A DNA stretch of 64,000 nucleotides, from contig NC_090794.1 of the NCBI RefSeq assembly GCF_040054535.1, positions 2,045,501-2,109,500 of the forward strand. The letters are read 5' to 3'. Both the position numbers and the translations under genes were made by a program. The notes beneath the pieces were generated by a model. That model saw nothing but the letters and a program-made list of their open reading frames with translations. It ran no database searches and was not told the origin of the DNA. The DNA is from Antennarius striatus (taxonomy: Eukaryota > Chordata > Actinopteri > Lophiiformes > Antennariidae). This document shows, one piece after another, positions 18,311-30,497 of the stretch. The stretch's first letter is position 1. The number at the start of each line of letters is the position of its first letter.

Positions 18311-20511
18311 TTCTTATTATGGTTGCGTTGCTGTATTTTCTCCAGGGCTTCTACTGGTCCGAGCTGTTTGTGTTTAAATATGAGAAACGTCTCCTTCTAT
18401 GCTCTTGTTTTCGTTTCTCGTTCAGGTGAGGGCATTTTTGCGTCCCGATTCGAAGCGGCGATGTATTGTAATTGTCAGTGTTCGTCTGTTCGCCCGTTAG
18501 TCCATCAAATATCTTCACAACCGTTGCAGATAGAAAGATGGAACAAAGAGCACATTATTCATGCACCAAAGGGGATGAAAATGAGATGGTAACCTTGACC
18601 TTGAGAAAAGTAGATCAAGGTCAAATTTCAACCTTTGTACACTCGGGAACCGGATAAGATAGACAAGGGAGAAGGCCATTGTGAGTAAGACCATAGATCA
18701 AAGTACTGACTTTCATATATGGGTCATATGGTCAAAGTCAGTGCTTTGATCTATGTCAAAGTTAATAATTTGATCTATGGTCATTGGTCAAAGCCAGTGC
18801 CTTGACCTATGAAAGTAGGTCAGGGTAAAATTTTGAATTCAGGGGTGTCGCAGGATGTTGCGGTCTGTGACTGTATTAGATGCTAGTTGTGTTTCTGAGA
18901 TGATGACTCAGCAGAAGAGGATTGGAAACAACAATGTGGGGGGGGGGGTCATTCAGCTGTAATTTCATGAAAAGCTTGTAAAAGTTAAATGGATTAAACA
19001 TGTTGGATTTAAAACACAAATATGTTTTAAATGCGTTCCAATTCTCTGCACTCCCTTTTCTGTCCTGGTTGCAATCAGAACGTTTCTTTGCTGATTTGAA
19101 CAACTTAGTATTTATTGACCAATTTCGATTTATTGGCGATAATTATCGGTATAAATTGAGATCACGTCTGCTCATTGACACACGCGTGTTTGTTTCCCCT
19201 GCAGAGAACGCCTGCGTGGGATTCGCCATCTCTCTGCTGATGCTCACCATCAGCGCCATGATGGTGTACGGAGCCATTACCGTAAGTGTGCTCTGGGGGG
19301 TGTGGTGCCTTTTTTTGGGGGGGGATTTCTCATTGAATGAATCAACTTTATTTAAAACGTCGAGCGAAAGGTTTAAAAAAGAAGCTCCTCCCACCTGTTT
19401 AACGTGTTTCTTTACCCTCCAGCTGACACCATCGACAGGGACAGGTCTGACAGCCTTTCAACACGGTGCTAGCAGTAAATCCATAGTCTAGATTTACCAG
19501 TTTAGACCCCCCCCCCTCCCACAGAGCCGCTAGTGGTGGTTTGTGTGTCCCGGTAAAATAATAAACAGTTGTAGGGGGTCATGTGACGCGACGGCTGATG
19601 ACCACGTTGCTGATTCTCAACCCCTCCCGAGCCTTTCTATCCACCCAAACCACTTTTGATGATGCACCATCGTCATCATCATCATCATCATCGTCATGGA
19701 GTTCAGAATCAGAACCAGAAGGAACTTAATAATTATTGATAACGACAGCCTGGTTCTGGCTCAGAACGTCTCAGACGGGTTCCTTCCTTCCTTCCTTCCT
19801 CTCACGTCTGTTGGTCCCCCCCCCCCCCCCAGCATCGTGACGGCTGGCTCATCCCGTTCTTCTGCTACCAGCTGTTTGACTTCGCTCTCAGCTGCCTGGT
19901 GGCCATCAGCTCCCTCACCTACCTGCCCAGGATCAAGGACTACCTGGACCAGCTGGTCAGTGCCGATCAACACGCAAGACGCGTGAACGTGACGCGTGTG
20001 AAAAGTTTAACTCCTCCCCTTCCTCTTCCTCTTCCTCAGCCGGACTTCCCGTACAAGGACAACCTCCTCTCCATGGACTCCAGCTGCCTGCTGCTCTTCG
20101 TCTTGGTCTTCTTCGCCTTCCTCATCATCCTCAAGGTGAAATCATAGTGTGTGTGTGTGTGTGTTGGTGTGTGTGTGTGTGTGTGTGTGTGTGAGTGTGT
20201 GAGTGTGTCGCTGAAACCCTCCCCCCCCCGTCTCTCCAGGCTTACCTGATCAACTGCGTGTGGAACTGCTACAAGTACATCAACAACAGGAACATGCCAG
20301 AGATCGCCGTCTACCCCGCCTACGACACCCCGCCCCAGGTGAAACCCCGCCCACGCCGACTTGTAACGCCCACCTCCGTCCAGCAGGCGGCGCCTCTTCC
20401 ACACGCTGACTGCTTTCTTCTCTCTCCCTCCCCTAGTACATCCTCCCCACTTACGAGATGGCGATGAAGATGCCGGAGAAGGAGCCGCCCCCCCCTTACA
20501 TGCCAGCCTGA
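15855..20511 (+). CDS. laptm4a: Lysosomal-associated transmembrane protein 4A (7 exons)
   Basis: Endosomal/lysosomal four-helix protein. Exons: 15855-15956, 17946-18066, 19205-19281, 19833-19955, 20040-20135, 20240-20338, 20437-20511; all junctions keep frame (about 230 aa). The N-terminus carries the family block [20 protein letters not shown]. Four hydrophobic segments follow: [52 protein letters not shown] and [18 protein letters not shown]. The cytoplasmic tail keeps two PY motifs, PPQY and PPPPY, known to bind Nedd4-type ubiquitin ligases during lysosomal sorting. An in-frame ATG at 15828 would add nine residues, but it has a weak context, and 15855 aligns with an internal Met of the human protein. 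LAPTM4B is the main alternative; the tail and neighbours favour 4A. Confidence 0.93.
15957..17945 (+). other. laptm4a intron 1
   Basis: The first part (about 15960-16600) is rich in GCTAGC/GCTAAC words typical of fish intergenic sequence and holds no exon. The second half contains the MITE-like element at 17388-17895. No coding segment is seen. Confidence 0.6.
17388..17895. repeat. MITE-like element with TAGTCCTCAA terminal inverted repeats, second copy
   Basis: The left end is AGCTAGTCCTCAACTTGCGA and the right end is CAACTTGAGGACTACTTGT. The two are inverted repeats of each other over about 17 bases. The internal AATTTAATAAATAATGACTC near the right end resembles the corresponding part of the copy at 4940-5352. 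Confidence 0.65.
18249..18307 (+). repeat. (CA)n microsatellite in laptm4a intron 2
   Basis: About 29 uninterrupted CA units. Confidence 0.95.
18470..18850 (+). repeat. Interspersed repeat rich in GGTCAAGGTCA words
   Basis: It begins with TTCGTCTGTTCGCCCGTTAG and GTCCATCAAATATCTTCACA, continues with AACCGTTGCAGATAGAAAGA, then repeats of TCAAGGTCAAATTT-like words. An opposite-strand relative lies at 60740-61080 in a mideas intron, sharing the words AAATTTGACCTT, TCAAGGTCAAGGT and CCCTTTGCTGCCTGAATGAT. No open frame remains. I recall it as common in teleosts but cannot assign a class. Confidence 0.55.
20147..20208 (+). repeat. (GT)n microsatellite in laptm4a intron 5
   Basis: GT repeats with two short interruptions fill most of the 104-base intron between exons 5 and 6. 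Confidence 0.9.
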
Positions 20512-22260
20512 ACACCAGCCCTGTTTGCCAAACACACACACACTCACACTCAACCATGTGCATTCCCAGCCCCCCCCACACACACACACACTTCTGTCTG
20601 ACCTACTGTGTTTGTGAACGACCACTGAAATCGTCCTGACCGCCCCCCCCCCCTGTGTTGGTGTGAAGCGACTGAAGTACGAATAAATGAAGGAACGAAT
20701 GCGACGTTTGAGAGGACAGAAGCTACCAGCGACCCCCCCACACCCCCACCATGACCTTTTTTATGTCTTAGCTAAAGGGATCCGTGAGGAAATGCTTGAC
20801 GCGCCCCCGTCGATCCAACACCATCCTGTCTGTAAACTGATATGAAGTGTAAAAAAAAAACAACTAACGATGACAATCCACTGATTTTCGCTCTGATTGT
20901 TGACTCGTGTCGCTTTTCCCTCCCCAGTCGTGAAGATCTTGACTATTCCGGCTCCGTCCCTTCCTTTTTTTCTGTTTGTTATTTATTTTAGCTTTGCTTG
21001 TGTTTCAGTTCAGCACCCCCCCACCCCCACCCTCCTTTTTTTTTTTCTTCACCCCCCCCCCCCCTGCCCGGAGCCAACGGCGAGTCTTGTGAACATTAGT
21101 AGTTGCATGCTAACATGCTAATCAGCACCTTCATTACTTTACTGGTAATATGATTTTATCCTCGTGGAAAAAACTTTTGACTTCAATAAAAGTTCTGAGA
21201 ACGTTTCTGTCGCCGTGACGTCCTTCAGCACGTTTAAAGTCCTCCCCACCACCATAGAAATGGGTTAAATTAGTTACTTTTAAATGAATATGATGAATTA
21301 AAACACAGGAAAACCTCGGTTTATGTCGTTACTCAGCTCCAGGAGACGCGATGTAAGTCGAGTTAACTAGTCTCCATACTAAACTGAAAATAACCATCAG
21401 CACCTCTGTACTGAACTTTATTAATGTATTTTAAGATTTGGTTAAAACAAATGTATTTTAATCTAACAATTAAAATCTAATATAGTACAGAAAAACTTTG
21501 ATTTTTATTTTCCTGTATATTTTTTTCTGAAAACCAACAAATACTGTAATCGAGAATGAATGAACTCTAAACGACGTAAGCCGAGGTTTACGTCTGTTTG
21601 CATCAGCAATAATTAATATGTAGATGACATGAATTCTAAATCTTATGGATAAGTCAAAGGGTTGACTGATGGGCTTATAAGGCATTATAACCACCTCTAC
21701 TTGCATGTAAACATTCATAATAAAGGCTCACGACGGCTATAACAGTCTGTACCTGCACGTAATAATGACATAAGGAAGAGTCATACTTGAATTGCTATGA
21801 AGCTTTAAAGCAAAGCATTCATTGCTGACTAGCAGTGGAATGGTTATAATGCATTATAACTGCTCATTCCTGTATCATAAGCAATAGATGGGCGCTTTAG
21901 TGACATTTTTGTCTTAAATATTTAAAATGAATTTATATAATAAAATCTTCATTTCTTATTACAAGAGCGTAATAAACACAATAAAAGAGGAAATGACGTC
22001 ATTTTAACTTCAGCGCGGTCCTTGGAATCTTTTATTTAAATCATGTCATAACCTCCATCTAGAACCCCCTCCAGCCCGGGGCAAATATTTAGATCGTTCC
22101 CCATTGGGGGTGGGTGGGGGGTCAGGTCCCACCTCAGGATTGGACAGCCCCTCTGACGCGTCGGGCCGGGTGGCCCCTCATATGTGGAGGCGGTCAGACC
22201 CCCGCCGGGCAGGACCCAGACCGAACCAGACCCCCGGAGGACTCCCTGCGAGCGGACGCC
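20512..22260. other. laptm4a 3'UTR and laptm4a-matn3 intergenic region
   Basis: The laptm4a 3'UTR probably ends near the AATAAA at 21185-21190. A second AATAAA lies close to 20684. Between 21300 and 21600 is a MITE-like repeat. From 21600 to 21900 there is an AT-rich block with TTATAATGCATTATAA, a near-perfect palindrome reminiscent of fish DNA-transposon termini. The last 200 bases before matn3 become GC-rich and probably hold its promoter and 5'UTR. No clear TATA box was chosen. Confidence 0.5.
21300..21605. repeat. MITE-like repeat with AACCTCGGTTTA termini
   Basis: The left end has AAAACCTCGGTTTATGTCG and the right end ACGTAAGCCGAGGTTTACGT, which are inverted repeats. An inner ATGTAAGTCGAG adds to the symmetry. 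It is non-coding. Confidence 0.55.
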
Positions 22261-23410
22261 ATGAAGCCGTCGGTCGGGAGCCTGATGTCCGGCGCCGCGC
22301 TGCTGCTGCTGCTGTCCGGTGTCCGGGCCACGTTCCACCTCCACGGGGGGGACCCGCACCTCATGGCCGCGCAGAGCCACGCACAGACCCGACATAACGG
22401 CCGACCACCCGCAAGGACCCTGAACCCAGCAAGTAGGTTTAATATATAAGAGGATAAAAAAACACACTATTATTCTATTAAAATAACAGCAGTGATGGAG
22501 ATAATTATATTTATTATTGGTGGACTTTGGTTATATGATTTTATTTATCTTTTTAAATACTTTTTGAATCTCTGAGTCATGATTTGTCCTCGTTTTTTAA
22601 TGCAGTAATACTATCAGATTTCACTGAAATAAGATTTTTAAAAATATTTTTGACACTTTTTCTCTCTTGTGCATGAAATCTGAAATTCTAAACTGGGTGT
22701 TTAGAATAATCCCAGCTTGTTTTAACCTAAACCTTTAACTACTAACTAAAAAAGAAAGTTGTGTTTGTCTTCTTTGTGATCAACTTTCTAATGTTCTCCA
22801 TCCTTTGCTTTGTGACGTGTAGTCCACCCACGTGACTACACGTACAGGGGAGGGTATCACTACCGCTACCCGACACCCAGGATCCCCCCACCGGGAGTGT
22901 ATCCGCCTTTCCCCCCCTCTCCTCCGGTGACTTACCGCAGACCCTTCCTCCTCATGCCGCCCCATTACAACACATTCAAAGGTCCGAAGGGTCCGCGAAC
23001 GCACCACGAACACACAGGTGCGTCTCCACCTGTATGGCCCCGCCCCCACGGAGGCGTAAAGGGCCTGTTCGCCCCCAACATGAAAGCTCCATGCCCGACA
23101 GTGCCGACACCACCCGAGCCGGTCCCGGTCCCCCCGGAGCCGACTGTGCCGCCGACCCAACAAGCGACCGCCGCCGCGCCGGTTCCGGTGACCCCCGCCC
23201 CCGTGACGCAACCGGTCAGTACCCAAAGCGGCCCCGTGACCCCCGTCAATGCTGTGGAGACAGGTAGAATATTACCTCTCCCACGTCACCCCACTCACTA
23301 CTTCCGGTCCGGGTGTGTTTGTTAGCTTCAGAGACAGGAAGTCACTCCAGTGTGTTGGTTTATTGTTTGTATTTATTTATAAACAGGAAATAATAATGCT
23401 TGAACACGAG

Positions 23411-23459
<49 letters not shown>

Positions 23460-26175
23460 TGTATATACTGTGTATATATATATATATACTGTATGTACTG
23501 TATATACTGTATATACTGTATATACTGTATATACTGTATATGCATAAAGTGATTTATATATAAATATGCTTAAAAAGTGATTTTATGTATGTATATATGT
23601 ATACATATACATGTATAAAATATATACATTAGTACATATAAAAATTCATACGTCTTACAAATAACAAAAAAACTCTCAGTGTCAGGCAAATATAAAGCTA
23701 ATGCTATGTGCCTTAGCTTAGCATAAACATTGGAAATAAAGCAATAAAGCAGGTTTCTATAGCTTTGCTCTGATTGGAGGGAATGCTAAAGCTCACTTTA
23801 CCTCCAGATAAACTTCCACAAGTCCCAAAAAAACAAATTATTCCTTCACGCAGGGATCATCTTCTAGAGAAACAAGCGTCTGGTGGTTTCTGGCGGTGAT
23901 GTGTTTTGATTGTGTTTTTTTCCACCTCATCTTCAGTGTGTTACTTTCTATGTGTTCGCATCGTCGGTCTTCTTCATTCAGGTGGACGAGATAAAAGGAT
24001 AAACGGTGAAATGACAGCATGAAGGACGACATCCCGACCCGTTTCACCAGAACACAACCTTTTATCGGACCGTTTTTAGCGATGCATAACGTTTTCTTTC
24101 TTCGTGTTGCCGATGGAAAACGTTTCGTGCATCGCCTCAGGTTGTGTGTTTCCGTCTCGATTAACCGACTTTCATCTATTTCATCAACTTTTTGTTCTGT
24201 GTACTGAGCTTTGTTCAATGAAATGGGTTTAATGCTGCCGTGGTCTTGGTTGATCACCAGAACTAGACTCTCAGTGCAGGAGCCGTCCCCTGGACCTGGT
24301 CTTCATCATCGACAGCTCTCGCAGCGTGCGTCCTGTTGAGTTTGAGAAGGTGAAAACCTTCCTGGCAGACATGGTCGACACGTTGGACGTGGGCACGGAC
24401 GCCACCAGGGTGGCTGTGATCAACTACGCCAGCACGGTCAAGATTGAGTTCCTGCTCAAAGACCACTCCAGCAAGATGGACATGAAGAAGGCCATCTCCC
24501 GCATCGAGCCCCTGGCCACGGGCACCATGACCGGCCTGGCCATCAAGACGGCGGTGAGCGATGCCTTCACCGAGCAATCTGGGGCCCGGCCTCGCTCCAG
24601 GAACATCTCCAAGGTGGCCATCATCGTGACAGACGGGAGACCTCAAGACCAGGTGGAGGAAGTCTCGGCCGCGGCCCGGGCATCGGGAATCGAGATCTAC
24701 GCCGTTGGGGTGGATCGCGCCGACATGCAGTCCCTGCAACTGATGGCCAGCCTGCCTCTGGATGACCACGTCTTCTACGTGGAGACCTATGGCGTGATCG
24801 AGAAGCTCACATCCAAGTTCAGGGAGACCCTGTGCGGTAGGACAGAGTCACCCGAGACCGTCTTCCCACCATTAACCCTGGTTCTAGTTCCTCAGTAAGG
24901 GGCACCTACAGTCTTCAAGGGGGTTTTGCTGCAGATTGTAGCTCATTTATTACATTTTTTGGAAAACTATAAAGAAAATCCCAGATGTTCTCAACTCCCA
25001 GATGGACTGCAGATGTCGGCACTAGAACCTGCTTGAAACGTGCAAAGTCTTGAACTTTCTTTGTCTTGTTTTAACGATAAAACTACAAATACAAACAGTC
25101 TACGTTTTACTGGCAAAGCGTCCTCACGGGAAAGTCTTTTAAATGTGCAGCAGAACCTCAACTTTTCAAACCAATCTGGAAAAGAGTGCAGATTGTATCG
25201 GATCAAATTGTGACACGTGTGTAGATTTTATTCTCCAAACCAAAAACCCAAAAGTCATCCGTGTTGCGGATCGGAACTGGAGATGCAGGTTGGCCTGAAA
25301 TGAGGTTCTGCTGAGAACTCCTTGTCTGGGTTACCTCCTGATTGTCTTGTGGGCAGTTACTGTAGTAACTCAGGGTTCTGTCATTTGTTTTACCTGTATT
25401 GTCCAACACGTAGAGAACCAAATGACCTTGGCTGAGATGTGGTGAAGTTTCAGAATGGGAACCCGTCCTCCGCCGTGAAGACGTGTGGTCAAGTACAAAC
25501 TGAGAAAATGTCATTTTGAGCCAAAATAGACTAGAAATTGACTCAACAAGCAGATATATGTTGACATATATCCTCCATCAGGAAGATACCAACCTTACTT
25601 ATCTAACACGAGCTACGTACTGACAGATGCTACATGCTAGCACATGACTCTGCATCTTAACCACCACTCGTTCCAGGTCTGGACCCTTGCGCCACGGGAC
25701 ACGATTGCGAACACGTCTGCGTCAACAGCAACGCTTCCTATTACTGCAAGTGCCGGAATGGTTTCACCTTGAACGTGGACAAGAAAACGTGTTCCCCGAA
25801 AGGTAAGAGCGACTCCGGAATGGAAGTCTACCTGGGAAAAGGTGGAGTAGAGAACTTTTCCCTGTGCTTTCTCCTGCTGTAGAGGTGAAGGTGGAGGTGG
25901 TAGAGGATCCCTGCAAATGTGAAGCCAGGCTGGCGTTCCAGAAGCAGGCGCAGGCGGCCATCCAGCAGCTAGCGGCCAAGCATATCCTTCCTGTTGTTTC
26001 AGATGGAAGACGTTCTTCCAGAGCCGGATGCTGACTGCGTCTGGCGTACGACTGTGTGTGTTTAATGCGTTCTGTAGGTTTGATCTGGTCTCTGGAGGAG
26101 TTTCCTTGACTGGCTTCACTCGCCGATGTGTCTGGGAGGATCGATCGTCTGGAGAACGCAGTCGGACGGGGGTAG
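22261..26175 (+). CDS. matn3: Matrilin-3, cartilage matrix protein (6 exons)
   Basis: Secreted oligomeric adaptor of cartilage extracellular matrix. Exons: 22261-22432, 22823-23263, 24261-24836, 25677-25802, 25883-25981, 26120-26175; frame is continuous, 489 aa. A signal peptide (about residues 1-24, with a run of five Leu) is followed by a proline-rich region (about 58-204; repeats such as VPVPPEP and TPAPVTQP). A von Willebrand A domain follows (about 207-396), opened by C and closed by C, with MIDAS motif DSSRS and later a TDGRP segment. One EGF-like domain has six cysteines (about 400-438). A short C-terminal coiled coil starts with CKC and ends [18 protein letters not shown]. Human MATN3 has four EGF domains; none was found in the 840-base intron before the single EGF exon. 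The last intron is AT-AC. Matn1 and matn4 are excluded by domain count (two vWA domains) and by neighbours. Confidence 0.92.
23264..24260 (+). other. matn3 intron 2 with TA-rich microsatellites
   Basis: It holds a (TA)n run at 23413-23456 followed by (TATACTG)n-like units at 23458-23542. No exon-like sequence is present. Confidence 0.8.
23413..23542 (+). repeat. (TA)n grading into (TATACTG)n
   Basis: About 22 TA units are followed by at least six 7-base TATACTG-type units, which suggests expansion of a TA tract with an inserted CTG. Confidence 0.9.
25982..26119 (+). other. matn3: U12-type AT-AC intron in matn3
   Basis: The 138-base intron starts ATATCCTTCC and ends in AC at 26118-26119. The branch-site-like TTCCTTGAC at 26102-26110 lies within about 10 bases of the 3' end. 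These are the consensus elements of minor-spliceosome introns. Splicing here restores the coiled-coil reading frame ([11 protein letters not shown]), whereas reading through hits a stop. From memory, AT-AC introns at this position are a known feature of matrilin genes. Confidence 0.92.
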
Positions 26176-29100
26176 ATCCGGACACGGCGGTAGGTGGTTT
26201 TGTTACTTTCCCTTCTTTCTCCGGCCTGGAAAAGCCTCCCGCCCTCCAGCGTTCAGTTTGACCTTTTGTTTATTTGCTCTCTGCAGACAGCCGCTTCAGA
26301 CGTCTGCTTCCTGAACGACTGAAGGGATTTCAGACGGAAAGAAGCTGCAAGACACCAGAAAATTCTCAACTGGGAAAAGTTCCTCACTGGGATTTCTCTG
26401 GATGAACAGTGTGATGCTTCATTACCAAAATACTTAGGATTGTGTCATTCTGTCTGTATTATATGCTATATTAGGTTTATTGCATGTATTTTGTGTCATG
26501 TTTGTACAAAGTTAGAGATTGTATATAGTAATTTGTATGAAATTGTTTAAATAGAGAAGGAATTTATACGGAAATTACCTTTAAAGATGTTTAGCAAATG
26601 TCTTCTATTATATCTCATTAATAAAATGACTTCATGCTCTGTATTTAACCTGGAGAATGTTTATTATTTTGATATGAGTTTTATTTGTTACAAGTTGTGA
26701 TAAATGTTGAATTTCTTTTGATGGTGATGACATTTAAGAGTAATAAATGTAACCAAGGAGACAATAAAATGATCCCAAAGGAGGTTTGTGTGCAATTTTT
26801 TTTATTAACATTTAAGTATTCTGTGTGATAGTATTATCTAAAATAATAATCATAATAATAATGCAAATAAAGAAATATTATAATAAAAATAATTTTATAA
26901 TCTTTTGTTTAATAAAGTATATAATTCAAGCAGATTTGTCTGTATTTAATTACTTGTACATAAATCCAATGTCTTTATCTAATTATAACAAATTAAAGGA
27001 AAATTCTACATGAATCCAATATTTTATCCCAGTGATGTGAATTCAGTTGATTTCAAACCCCTCACATTGACTTCATTCAACAAAATTAAAGGGAATATCT
27101 TGGATTTGAATAAAATTCAAGGCCAAATTAAATGTTTCTTGTGTGGCTATGAAACCGTTATTATACGGTTTAAGTCAGCTGAGAAAGAAAAACTAAGAGG
27201 TTTCTGTTCAGAAAATGCTTTTACTCCTCTGACCTCTGACCCTTATGAAAAAAAACCCCTGACACAATCAGCTTTTATTTCCCTACTTTGCGCTGATATT
27301 TCAGCATCAGGGTTGTTTTCTCCACCAGCATCTGTTTCAGCTCTCCATCCTCCCTCATGTCTGTTCGACACCAGCGTTGCCAGGAGTCCAAACGGCAGCG
27401 GACAACAGAGCGCCTGTGTCTGCTCGCCGCCTGTGAAGTGAAGAGTCAACACTCCAGCGGTGACCCGGCGTCTGGTTCAGAGCCTCTCCCGCCGTCCTCC
27501 AGGCTCACAGCTGGTTAATGTCTGTTTGCCGTCAGGCGGTCGGAGAGGAGAGCCCACCGGAGATGAATGGGAGTCACACTCACCTCCGAGGAGACGCAAA
27601 CACATGAAGGTTGTCGAGGACACAACATCTCCAAACAATTTTGTAGGTCAACATAAAGGAATAATTTAAATGTTTTATCCTAATATTGATGATCATACTT
27701 GTGAATTTGAATCCATATTTGTTTCCTGGATTGATTTAGTTGAGGAGGTTGATATAATTCTCATTTCAGTACTGAAAACGTGTAGCAGCCAGTTGGCTTA
27801 GCTTAGCATAAAGACCTGAAAGGCGGGAACAGCAAGCCCGACTTTCTCCAAAACTAAAGACCGTTAATCAAAAAGTTCTGATTTGAATTATTAAAAAGAT
27901 ACATATTTTATTCATCTGTTGGCAAGAAAAAAAAAAAACATTTTTAGAAATCCGCACTTCACAGAAAAGAATAAATTTACCTTGATGATCAACTTGTAGG
28001 TAGATACAAAAACTTTCTCCTTAATATTCTAAATATTCTCTTTCAAATTTGCTTTTTTCCCATCCATTCTGACGGTTTCTGCTTCAGTATCTGTTTTTCT
28101 TTCCATGTTTTTCCCCTGAAGCCTGACCTGAAGCTTCACTTTATGGTTAAACTGTAAAATGACGTGAAGCGTTGAGACATTTTTACAGCTGCACTGATAT
28201 ATGTGCGACGTGGCGATGGTGGGAGTCCGTTAGCGAAGAGGACCCCCTGGATAAACTGGTGTGATGGATGGATGTCCTGGTTCTGCTAGACCGGAGCGGA
28301 CTTTGGTACCTCGTGTTAATTCTCTCAGCAAACAGCAACATTTAGTGTCCAAAACGATGCCCCAGTTCTCAGGGCCGCTCTACTTTAAAGAACCTTTCAC
28401 ATTCGATCATGGAATTCTGGAAAACAAATAAACAGATGACATTTAATTTTACATTAAATCCATCCATTTCGTACTTTTAGATGATATTTCCTTATATTTC
28501 AGTATAGTCTTTGACATCCTGGATGCTTTGACGATGAAGAAACTCCTTCATTCATGTGATGTAACGACCTATCTCCACACAGGTTGCATGTTTGTGCCCC
28601 AATGGTGTCAACAACCAGCGGCCTACATCTTTTTTCCTTTAGGTCAAACTCTTCTCCGTTTGATCTGCTTCAACTCGTCCACATAGTCCAGAGATAAATG
28701 GGCCAGGAAAGGGAAGTGCATGGACAGTGGGTGACCTCTGCCTCCCTCAGGTGCTGTTTTTGTCCGGTACAGCTGACCTTTTCACCCGGGAGATCGACTC
28801 AGAATTTCACAGCAGTTTGCTTATGGTTTGTTTACTGCAGCAAGTGTGTATGTTATCGTGAGGTAAAAGGAAAAACACTCACATAGCTGCTTTATCACAA
28901 CAATGACCTCCACATAGTTAGACAGATTCTGTGTTTAAAATTAATCATCATTAAAAGACACAACTTTTTAAAAATTGTTTCAAATATAGCCAGTTTGCAC
29001 AGATGACGTCATTGTTTCGTTTCAAAATGAGATTTGAGTCAAGTCTGCCATCTGCTGTTACAGAAAAAAAACTTATGATCATCAGTGAAGGTAAATCATT

Positions 29101-29538
29101 TTCATCTACTATGGAAATGTACTATTCCAAATTATGTGAATGAAATTGAAATAAGAAAACACACTGCAAGGATTTATTTTTGTGTGAAATTTGCTCTTTA
29201 TCCTTTGTGACTCTTTTACTACTTCATGAATCAATTTTAAAATTAAACACTTAGTTTGATGTAGACTAGAAACTATGTATAGATGGGAGGATGCTCGTGT
29301 ATCGATAATAAGTGATCAAAAATGTTTTGTTTAATAAGATTAATTTTTTTTTAAAAAAGTTCTTTACTATCTTTTATTAATACATATGTCACTACTTTCC
29401 ATTATCTACCAGAATAAACTCATTTTATTCTGTTCAGAGGAAGTCCCGCCCACCGGAGACAACCTACAACGCACTTGGTCTTTTTCTTCTGTTACGTCAC
29501 TTCCGCACAATAAAAAAAAAACATCCGTTCTCGAACCG
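26176..29538. other. matn3 3'UTR and matn3-ttc32 intergenic region
   Basis: Two poly(A) signals for matn3 lie at 26620-26625 and 26763-26768. Beyond them the DNA is AT-rich. No wdr35 exon was recognised, although wdr35 lies here in human. The exceptions to plain AT-rich sequence are an exon-like open segment on the minus strand (27287-27430) and a short minus-strand open stretch near 28640-28770, described under findings. Confidence 0.6.

Positions 29539-30497
<959 letters not shown>

Noticed and set aside
20036-20587. 183-codon minus-strand frame near the laptm4a 3' end
   Set aside because: Much of it translates microsatellite (THTHTHT) and antisense of laptm4a exons.
24837-25676. Search for additional EGF exons in matn3
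   Set aside because: No six-cysteine spacing pattern between splice sites was found on the plus strand of this intron.
25637-26185. 182-codon minus-strand frame over the matn3 EGF and coiled-coil exons
   Set aside because: It is antisense to well-matched matn3 exons and has no recognisable domain.
27010-27441. 143-codon plus-strand frame after matn3
   Set aside because: AT-rich composition, no domain, and the more exon-like signal in part of it lies on the opposite strand.
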